Assembly (NCBI GenBank): GCA_020746835.1
Contig: JAGPNK010000001.1
Span: forward strand, 2,852,001 to 2,916,000
Length of the DNA: 64,000 bases
Reading direction: 5' to 3'
Origin: Stachybotrys elegans
Taxonomy: Eukaryota > Ascomycota > Sordariomycetes > Hypocreales > Stachybotryaceae
Both the position numbers and the translations under genes were made by a program. Numbering within the stretch: the first letter of the stretch is position 1; every line of letters begins with the position of its first letter. The notes beneath the pieces are model-generated. The model saw only the letters and a program-made list of their open reading frames with translations, did no database searches and was not told the DNA's origin. Of this stretch, positions 56,475 to 64,000 are shown in pieces.

Positions 56475-56502
56475 AAGACTGATTACTTTTTTCGCCCTAC
56501 TG
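56475..56502. repeat. Right terminal inverted repeat
   Basis: It reads on the minus strand as CAGTAGGGCG, then AAAAAAGTAATC and AGTCTT. It is followed by TA. Confidence 0.9.
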
Positions 56503-57414
56503 TACCTCCTACTATTACCAGGTATTATAGCTGCCCCAGCAGGTAGCCATTCGGATAAAGGGATGAGTAGAATCAGTTGGCTCGAGCCATTGAACGCCGA
56601 CGTAGGACCTTGGAAAAGTCTAGTTGCCCTTTCCAGAAAGTTCTAGGTTTCTATGACTTGGTATTAAAAAATTCGTTGTCTGTTGAGTTGAGACCTGTGG
56701 CTGGCGGCTGAGGCACCTGTCTTTGTTGCCTCGTGCTCTGTGTCATTGAGAGAAGGGGTGCGGGAGGATTCAGCGGGGTACATCCAAAGTACCCCGAAGC
56801 AGCTTATCCGGTCCGAGATAAGAGCGATAAGTTAGACCCATCGCGCCGAAAACACCCTTCAACAAGCCTTGGGCTGCTTGTAGTGGTGGGGCACAACCAG
56901 GTACCATTATTGTAACGTGGCTTGCTCTGCTCTAGGTTCCTTTGCCCCGGACGCTGCAGCACACCCACCTGCACCACCTGCATCTTACTTGTGACTGTGA
57001 AAGGCCTGGAACTTGTCTACGCCTCACATCGGCATCACTTGACCGATCCCGACCGCTCGCCCTTTCGTGCTCCGTTTCTCCGCGCTATCCTATCCCTACA
57101 CACTGTCCTCATCCCTCTCCTCGTCCTCTCTTCTTCGTCTTCTTCTTCGTCTTTCTCTTCTTCATCTTCTTTTCAACCTGTCTGCCTGGAGTCTTCTTGA
57201 CGAGCAAGCTCTTCACCTTTGCCTCAGCTGTCTCAAGGTTGTACGAGTAATCAGAGCGCACCCCTTCTATCCCGAACCCACCAGACAAACATCTTCTCCC
57301 TGTTGATATCCCGCCACTTGTCTGGCAGCAGCAACGTCGCTGCAACGATCCTCGCCCTGCTCGTGGAGCGACTTTGGCTGTGAACTGAAGAACGACGGCC
57401 TCACCGACAACAAA

Positions 57415-58569
57415 ATGGCTGCCCCAATCCCCAAGCCAGACCTTTCCGCTCTCCTCGCTCCACTACTTCCCGCTTTGCCGGCTGCTACCATCTCTACCCA
57501 GCCCGCTATCGGAGTCTTGCCTCTTTTGTCACCAATCCTTCGCCAGAGGGTCCAGTACCTGTCGGCCTCAAGCAACGAGCCGTGGCTTCGCCTTCTATGC
57601 TACGACACAGCCAAAGCTGTCACGCTCGCTGAGATCGCAAAGGGCGGTGGTCTGGAGCCGCATCCCGTCTCGGGAGAGGTTGAGATAGACTGGGACTATG
57701 ACGCAGACACACGATACCGCCGCCTTGACAAGGAGACATTCCAGGCATTGGTGGCTCTCACAGACCTCAAGTTGGCTTTCCGTCTCGTGTACTGCGTTGG
57801 TGATGTCGACGGGGGCGGCGACGGATGGAGAGTCGGCGAGGTGATTGTGGTGGACAGCTCTACTTTGGCAGACTTTGGTGAGGCCTCTAGCATGGAAGCA
57901 GCCGAAGCCCAGTTCAAGGCTGGCAAGCCGGCCACCTCAGCTACGGTGGTGGACGCCCCGATTGCTGATGAGCAAGCCGAGGATGATGACGATGGCGGCT
58001 ACTGGGATCAGTACGACGCAACGCCCTCTCAAACGCCGGCCAAGGAGACACCACCTCCACCCTCCAAATCCCAAGCGAATACATCTTCTCACCCGGACAT
58101 GGATGACGATTATTATGCTCAGTACGACCACGTGCAACCAGCCATGGATAACCATGACCCAGACGAAGAAGCCCACGCCGCCCAAATCGCGCCACCCCTA
58201 GGACTTGGTCCTTCTACCAAGCCCACTACTACCGAGCCTACCGAGGCCAATGAGACGCACGGGTCCTGGACCTTGGCCGAGCCTGTGGAAGACGAAGACA
58301 GCGAGGAGTCTCGGCGTCGTGCGCAAGCAGGAATTGTTCATCCTCGCCCAGATTCGAGCGCCAGCTCCAATGGTTCGCGCACCGTTGCCAAGCTGGAGGC
58401 CACTGCCGACAGACAAGACCAGAGCGAGTTTGGCGTCAAGCAGCATGTGGCCCGCAGCATTCGAAGCCTCTTCATCCTGTGCCGGTCGTCCGGCATTGAC
58501 CGTGAGGAGTTTGACCGCATGATCAAATCGGAGCTCGATGTTCTGGCCCTCATTGAGGACCAAGTATAA
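57415..58569 (+). CDS. Uncharacterised acidic protein with two aromatic-QYD motifs
   Basis: One exon encodes 384 residues from ATG 57415 (ACAAAATGG context). I do not recognise the family. The N-terminal ~155 residues look folded: a hydrophobic Leu/Pro/Ala start, RVQYLSASSNEPWLRLLCYD, EIDWDYDADTRYRRLDKETF, and LAFRLVYCVGD. The middle (~160-330) is acidic, Pro/Thr rich and probably disordered, and carries two related motifs, YWDQYD (196-201) and YYAQYD (233-238), each after an Asp-rich stretch. The last ~55 residues form a predicted helical pair (QHVARSIRSLFILCRSSGID / EEFDRMIKSELDVLALIED). No signal peptide or membrane segment is evident. Normal codon use and a tidy start argue that it is a real gene. 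Confidence 0.8.
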   Translation: MAAPIPKPDLSALLAPLLPALPAATISTQPAIGVLPLLSPILRQRVQYLSASSNEPWLRLLCYDTAKAVTLAEIAKGGGLEPHPVSGEVEIDWDYDADTRYRRLDKETFQALVALTDLKLAFRLVYCVGDVDGGGDGWRVGEVIVVDSSTLADFGEASSMEAAEAQFKAGKPATSATVVDAPIADEQAEDDDDGGYWDQYDATPSQTPAKETPPPPSKSQANTSSHPDMDDDYYAQYDHVQPAMDNHDPDEEAHAAQIAPPLGLGPSTKPTTTEPTEANETHGSWTLAEPVEDEDSEESRRRAQAGIVHPRPDSSASSNGSRTVAKLEATADRQDQSEFGVKQHVARSIRSLFILCRSSGIDREEFDRMIKSELDVLALIEDQV

Positions 58570-59789
58570 CGCCTTTGAAATCGGAAAACGCAAAGAACGC
58601 GGCGAGCATCTCGTCACGTCTTGTACCATTCAATCCCAATGTTTAAAGGAGTACGCATTTACCACCGCTATGGATCCCTATGCTATGATTCGAGAAACCC
58701 TTTCACGACCCCTCCTCTTTCTTGATGGATTTCATGTACACACGGAACCACGTCTTTCTACTTCTTTTCCTTTCGTCACTGGATCCGCATTTATCGGGCG
58801 TTCTTGGGTGATTACGATTTCCTGGTTTCATGTCCATTGTATTTTGAATTCTTGTCGAGAACGGGTTTTCCATGTGTCTGTCGAGACCCGACTATCATCG
58901 AGATGTACCTATGTCGGGGTATCCGGCTGCTTGGATAGTAACTCCGGGGATGTATCGGAAATGGGTATATTTATTCTGCCAAACTGCATCAGTGCCAATG
59001 AACAGGAAGCCTTGCGTATCTTCGTCCTTTGCGGCTCATCATTCGATTCGATTCGATTTGATTCACTGCTAAACATACCCCCGTCCCCCTCCCATAGCCG
59101 TAAGCATGGCATCGTCATCTTGCAGGTTGGTGAGCCCGCCTTCGCCGAGCGAGGATGGGCTCCGGCGAAACCTTTCTTGGTCCCACGAGGCGACCTACTC
59201 CGTGGAGATCCGCATATCTTGTGCAACTCAAACCTCCACTCGACTCGTCGTCGGTAATCCATTATCTGCGTAAAAGCAGTTGCTGCCCGGCGTATCCAAA
59301 GTCCGGATATGGCTGAATGAGGATGCTGGATGTTCCTGGGGGGTTGCAATAGAAGTAATCAGGAGTCTTGGCTAGCTTCATTTCATGGAAGAACCCGTTC
59401 AAGGACACGTCATTTCAAAAATCCATGTCAATTCATTGGCGCACTTTGCTCGCTCATGTTTCCTAAATGCCTCTCCTGGTCCCTTGCTGTATGGCTTCAT
59501 CAAAATACTGCATCCCACTAATATGGGTATTCCTAACTCATGGACGGCATCTTGTCCTGTGCCTTGCTCAAACAAGGCCGCAAAATAACCTCTGATTGAC
59601 CCTGTCCATGTTGCCTCCTAACGCCTTGCAAAATTTTATCCAAGATTTTGCCCCAAGATCGTTCAATGCCATTGACTCCCTATATGTCCATCGTCATGTT
59701 GCCTCTTGCCTTCCTGCCAGCTCCCTGATGGGGGCTCAGGAGGCGCCTTTCCTATCCCCTTTTGACCGAAATGCTCGTAAAGTGACTGT
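58570..59789. other. Convergent 1.2 kb gene-free region
   Basis: This region lies between the uncharacterised gene and the Zn2Cys6 gene. The frames here lack family features, and a GATTCGATTCGATTTGATTC run lies at 59042-59061. It probably holds 3' UTRs. Confidence 0.4.
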
Positions 59790-61246
59790 TTATGCAATCA
59801 CCATCCTGTCCAGCGCCATCCTGGCTGCATCCAAAATTCTCACACACGGTCTCTGCTCATGCGGCGTAATGGTGTAAGGCTGGCCGCAGAATGTCGGGCC
59901 CAGCTCTCCTCTTGTGATCAACTCGTCAATCACATCGTGTCTTCGTCGACTCCTTTCATCAAGCTGTCGCACAACGTCCTTGAGCCCGTACGGCGTCTTG
60001 TCCTCTGACTCACAAGCGTCTGCGACCCCGTAAATGTCCAAACGGATGATGCCCCTAATCAGCCTTCGCCAAGTCTGGGGGTCCATGTTTGTATTGTCGT
60101 ATGGCTGGATCATCATACAACTTGACTGGGAGAGATGGCTCCAGAGACCACCAACGTCCTTGAAGGCAAACCAGAGCAGTCGCCTTTGCTGATGGGCACT
60201 CTCCACTTCCTTGTCGACCATGTCAAGGATCCTCGCATAGGCATTACAAACTGTAGGTACGAGCGCACCCAGACACATGAGGGACTGGAAGCTTTGGATA
60301 GGGGGAGCGCTTGACAAGTCTCTGAAGGGTGCCGAGCAGGTATAGCAGTTGATAACCTCATGTGCTGTTCTGGATGCGTTTCGAGCCATCCGCATTGCAC
60401 CCATGATATTGCTGGGGAGGTTGGCAAGGGCATCCAGCGTAAGGTACAAGGAAGATAGGCAACCGCAGTTCACATTTGGCGCGGCAGTATGTACAGACGA
60501 CTGCGGAAGCGGCTCAGGAGATGCATTAGACAGCTCACTGGGGGTGGACTCGGGTGGTTCGGTGGATAGAAGAGCGTGTGTCGACATGTAGTTCCCCAGG
60601 GAGTGACCGTAGTGCTTTGACGCATTGGTAAACTCATAATTGGGGTCATGTATGTCGATGGACATATCCAGGCCCCCTTCGAAGCCTGTGGGAAAGGCAG
60701 CAGAGCTCATAGGGATGTTGCTCGACATGAAGACGTGTGGTTCCGAATGGGCGGCTGGAGAGAAACCGTCGTGTGACTCAGACGGAAGCAAGTCGAGAAA
60801 TTCCATATCATGGTGATGACTACTAGCAGGAACTAGTAGGTCAAAGTTGGCGTGTTCGCCAGAATAATCCATGTGTAGATTATAGCCGACAAAGTTGTCC
60901 TGAGACTCTCCCGGGTTGGCGACAGCAGCAGGTGCGTCGACAGATCGGGGCTCGGGAGGCGGGTTCTCAACAAGACGCTTCTTCCGAGGACGACCCATGG
61001 GCTTCTGGGGTGAATAGTGGCACTTTATTCGCTCTCTCTTGCATCTCGCACAGCCGTCTGGCTCCTTTGAGCAAGCAAGCTTCCGAGATCCTAGGTGGCG
61101 ACAGTTTAGCATACCGTACAGAGACAGGTTACTCGGCAAAACCAAGAATAGTGAGAGAATGGATGTAATATCAGTGACTTACGGCATTCGTCACATGCGC
61201 GGTGCTTGGGGATGTTGCCCGGGGATTTTGACGATTTGTTGTCCAT
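59790..61246 (-). CDS. Zn2Cys6 fungal transcription factor
   Basis: Two exons (61246-61183, 61090-59790) with a 92-nt intron give 454 residues. The binuclear cluster is complete only after splicing: C18-x2-C21-x6-C28-x6-C35-x2-C38-x6-C45, in ACDECRSRKLACS and GCARCKRERIKC. It is followed by YSPQKPMGRPRKKR, a basic linker seen in a conserved subgroup of Pezizomycotina C6 factors. The middle is Ser/Pro/His rich. The C-terminal half has Cys-rich helical segments (NVNCGCLSSLYLTLDALANL, HEVINCYTCSAP) that resemble the AflR-type regulatory region. The intron splits the cluster after Cys21. The target pathway cannot be deduced; neighbouring genes do not form a biosynthetic cluster in this window. 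Confidence 0.88.
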
Positions 61247-61857
61247 GTCTTGAGAGTAAGAAGAGCCGGCGGGAGCAAAAGAGCTTGGGAGACAGAGACA
61301 ATGCCCGTCTCGTTTACTCGAGGAATAATGCGAGTGGCTTGGGAGAGACTGCCTTTGGCGTGGGGGTGTTAGGAGTAGGAGAGCTTCGACTGGAGATGAG
61401 GGCGGCGGTGAGAGGGAGACTGCGAGGAGGCAGTGACAAAGGGAGAGATGGTGAGAGAGGCAGAAGAGGTGAAGGAGAGGCGATCAAGGAGGAAATCCAA
61501 GAACATAAAGATGGAAGAGAGGTGAATGTCGGGGGGGAGATGGCGCAAAGCTGGGTTAAAGAGCAGTTCGAGGTAGAGATAATCTTACCGCAAAGCGTAC
61601 TACCTAATGTAGGTATGTACTAGGAACAGTCAGTAACTGGCTTGCCTGCGTCTGCTTGTATGTACACCTACCTACCTTGCCTTGCTCCGATTGCAAGGCC
61701 AGTCCAGATACCCTGCCTTCCCTTACTTGGACATATGCACGTCGAGGTACCTCGTGAGTCGTGGCTACCCACAAGCCTCTTCGGACCTGACTTCACGCTT
61801 GGTACTCCGTACCTCACTCGCTCTGGTTAGGTAAGGCAGGGTAAGGCAGGGGGTGGG

Positions 61858-61925
61858 GGAGGGTGTCAGGGTGTGAGGATGTCAGGATGTCAGGATGTTC
61901 AGGATGTCGGGGTGTCGGGGTGTGC
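61858..61925. repeat. Degenerate minisatellite (AGGATGTC / GGGGTGTC units)
   Basis: Roughly 8-9 bp units repeat head to tail, beginning GGGAGGGTGTCAGG and passing through three AGGATGTC units into GGGGTGTC units. Confidence 0.8.
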
Positions 61926-63796
61926 CGGTCAAAGTGAGAGAGGAGGGTGTGAAGATGCGAACGAGAGCCGTAAGGAGCAAGTCATTGCCGACCAGGATTA
62001 CGGCTAGTGGGCTGGTGTATGCACGAGTGCCAGGTATATGCCTGAGAATGGATGTATTCCGTTGTGGACGAAGGTGCATCCTCTGGGCGGGCGGAATATG
62101 GGGTGCAAGAATGATGGCCCTAACAAGCTTAGGTTCGCTGTGATAACATTGGACATGAGTACGTATGTACGTATGTAGTAAGAACGGTGGAATTGAGCCG
62201 ACCGGGGATGCGAGGTGCCACACCTCACTGAACCCCTAGTTCTTTCCTTTTCTACAGCAGCCCCACCTTGTCCACTTACAGATAGCATGCTCCTTCGCAA
62301 CGTTGCTCCCTCCTCCCCTTATCGTTCACCTGGTTTCTTCTGCTATTGTTTTGCATTGTTTTTTTATTGTGTTATTGTTTCTTTTCCTCTCTCTCTGACC
62401 TCGGGTTGCTTTTTATCCAGTCCTTTACAACTAAAGACTACCTAAGCAAAATGTTTTGCTTATCCTGGTCTGGGAGGTCGGTCACCCATCCCCGCTCACC
62501 ACCATCATCCCATTTTATTTTATTTTTCTCGCCACCCTTTCGTCGCACCACATGCATACCGTCGAGCATTGCCCTACCGTTCATCCTTGTGGGGGTTACA
62601 GTGATGACACTCCAAGTCCAGCCTGGTGGTACGTTGGAGTGGCACCAAACGATCTGTCAAAACCATGCGCACGTTTCGTGTTACGGAGTCGGTATGGCAC
62701 CTAGCTCGGTCCCAGTGCGTTTCAACGATCCTCCTCTTCCTCCCCCTTCTCTATCTCCTCCTCCTTCTCCTCCTTCTTCCCCCCCTTCTTCAGTCACAGC
62801 TCATACTCTTCGCTCGCTAACTCCCGCAAGCTTCCATGCAGACCGCCCGGGGTTTGCATGCGGATAACCAAAACCGACCAGGGCTTGTCAGCGCTTCGTG
62901 GGCAATGATCCTCGGCCATCCATGCACTTACGTGGTCCTTCCCTTATCCGTCGCACGCACGGCCGCCGGGGCCGCATCGCCTGCTCAGATCCCTTGGATG
63001 ACCAAGGTGCGTGTGGGCCAGCCGGGGGCAATCACTGCCCAGGGTTGGGCGCTGTAGTGTACCATACCTCAGCCTTGTGAAGGATGAGCTGTCACAGCAT
63101 GAGCTTGCCTGGGCACGCCACTGGTCGACCAGGTACGGCGAGGTGCCCAAGCATGTCAGTGCCAAGCTGCATTGGGCAATCCCACTCACTTCCGTCATCC
63201 CATCTTCGGTTGACTAGAAGTCAGGTGGCTTTCTCATTTGCCAATTGCCGTGGTCTACTCCGTACCTTCGCACTAATAATGGCCTTGAAAGTTGTGTGCA
63301 AATGGGTACGGAGTAGAGTTGGTCTAGAAAAGGGCTCGCCAAGAGGCCTTCAAGAGCCCGTCGCGAACGCCTAGGTTCATTCAATTGCCGTCACCTCCTC
63401 TGCTTACATGTCTTACCTCTGTCACGTTATGGTTCGACGACGCATACGCAATCCTGATGCGCCACACAGCATCTTGGCGTTTCGTTGCACAGGAGTCCTG
63501 ACACCGATGCTGCTCATTTCCTTACCCAGAAGACCAAGCTCATACCTGCATCACTCGTCTTGTCCCGCTAACCATCCCGGCCAGCACGGGTAACTCGCCG
63601 TAAGGAGTTCCCAGGCCCAGTCAGATACCCATTACCCGAGTGCCCGAGTGCACCAAGCACTGACCTGACAAGAAGAGACACTTGGCGGGAGGCGCCTTTC
63701 ACTTGACCATTCGAGGCGTCCGTGCCCTTATAAATCCTAGGATACTGATCGACGTTTGTTCCAGTCCACTTCTAAGGCAACCCACTACTGCCACGT

Positions 63797-63842
63797 TTTC
63801 TGGGAATTGGAATCTGGTTTTCTGGGAATTGGAATCTGGTTT
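63797..63842. repeat. 22-bp direct duplication
   Basis: The unit TTCTGGGAATTGGAATCTGG (20 of 22 nt shown) occurs twice in tandem with period 22, followed by a further partial TTCCTGGG. Confidence 0.9.
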
Positions 63843-64000
63843 CCTGGGCCTCGATGTTTTGGGGATCACAGAGCACAGGGCAGGCAGTATTTCCATCCCA
63901 CCACTCTGTGTCGGCCGAAAGTACAAACCCATGGGCGATTTGCAACTACAGGCGCCTGAACGCACTGAATACACCCACCCTCCCCCCTGTTCTCTCTCCA

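Larger units (their letters stand above)
55096..56502 (-). mobile_element. Degenerate Tc1/mariner-type DNA transposon, RIP-mutated
   Basis: The element is 1407 bp long and flanked by TA on both sides (55094-55095, 56503-56504), the target duplication of this superfamily. Terminal inverted repeats of 28 nt (55096-55123 and 56475-56502) match at 25 positions, starting [C/T]AGT[A/G]GGGCG; all three differences are transitions. The interior is strikingly AT-rich (TATATATA, TTAATTA) against GC-rich flanks. A readable transposase fragment lies on the minus strand. C-to-T and G-to-A changes throughout, with TGG and CAA/CAG codons apparently turned into stops, fit repeat-induced point mutation. It cannot encode a working transposase. 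Confidence 0.9.
53894..57414. other. 3.5 kb gene-free region holding a dead transposon
   Basis: No living gene is supported here. The region holds a TTTC microsatellite, the RIP-mutated Tc1/mariner-type element (55096-56502), and at its right end a CT-rich stretch (57100-57170, TCTTCTTCTTCG type) that is probably the leader of the gene at 57415. Confidence 0.7.
61247..64000. other. 2.75 kb gene-free region upstream of the Zn2Cys6 gene
   Basis: No protein or RNA gene is supported. It contains three copies of the 9-mer TACGGAGTA/TACTCCGTA (61803-61811, 63256-63264, 63307-63315), a TACCTA/TAGGTA inverted repeat (61601-61615), a degenerate GGATGTCA/GGGTGTC minisatellite (about 61858-61925), CT-rich stretches near 62730-62800, and a 22-bp duplication. 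A long regulatory region or an unspliced leader of the factor is possible. Confidence 0.45.

Noticed and set aside
58538..59257. 239-residue plus-strand frame
   Set aside because: It begins out of frame inside the end of the gene at 57415 and its composition is not protein-like; better read as 3' UTR.
61039..61623. 194-residue plus-strand frame
   Set aside because: It is antisense to the first exon and intron of the Zn2Cys6 gene.
62346..62867. 173-residue plus-strand frame with a hydrophobic start
   Set aside because: The apparent signal-like start comes from a T-rich stretch and the end is a Pro/Ser run from CT-rich DNA. There is no splice partner or family match.
1..64000. Secondary-metabolite cluster, defence system or CRISPR array
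   Set aside because: The genes are dispersed housekeeping functions on both strands. There are no synthase, NLR-like or transporter-plus-regulator groupings and no spaced direct repeats.

Overview
This window is chromosomal DNA of a filamentous ascomycete (Pezizomycotina, probably Sordariomycetes and plausibly Hypocreales). The genes are GC-rich and well separated. Introns are short (about 50-120 nt) with GTRNGT donors and CTAAC branch sites, the gene set is fungal (SHR3, CYB2, JAC1, ORT1, Zn2Cys6 regulator), and there is one AT-rich transposon relic that looks mutated by RIP. All exon models were built by eye from splice signals, reading frame and family knowledge. I find 26 protein-coding genes, one tRNA gene and one dead Tc1/mariner-type element.

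Left part (1-21.9 kb): HSP78 (mitochondrial ClpB-type disaggregase, cut by the window edge) diverges from RPL6. Then come DPP3 (M49 dipeptidyl peptidase), a gluconokinase, the E2 subunit of branched-chain 2-oxoacid dehydrogenase, ATP10, GOS1, RPL35, a C2H2 transcription factor with tandem CWCH2 fingers and a Cys-rich segment (Zap1/ZafA-like candidate), and a 120-residue acylation-signal protein carrying a textbook VCP-interacting motif.

Middle part (22.3-42.7 kb): PRP5 (DEAD-box splicing helicase), an HCNGP/SAP30BP-like protein, a DUF3712 membrane protein, a cytochrome b2-type 2-hydroxyacid dehydrogenase without presequence, JAC1, an arrestin-like trafficking adaptor, tRNA-Glu(TTC), CDC6, a TspO-family protein and the mitochondrial ornithine carrier ORT1.

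Right part (44.0-64 kb): SHR3 (ER packaging of amino-acid permeases), REV1 (translesion polymerase with BRCT and three UBM-like motifs), a RED/IK-like spliceosomal protein, a nucleoside hydrolase and TPC1 (thiamine pyrophosphate carrier). A 3.5 kb gene-free stretch follows, holding the 1407-bp dead element. Then come an unrecognised conserved-looking 384-residue protein, a Zn2Cys6 regulator and 2.7 kb of gene-free DNA.

The genes are mostly single-copy housekeeping functions. They do not form a biosynthetic cluster, defence island or operon-like system. Mitochondrial function is a loose theme (HSP78, BCKDH E2, ATP10, JAC1, ORT1, TPC1). I found no convincing new multi-gene system. The most interesting items are the RIP-mutated element with a readable transposase core, the SVIP-like p97 binder, the 9-nt microexon in DPP3, the Zap1-like regulator, and a 9-mer (TACGGAGTA) that recurs only between genes.
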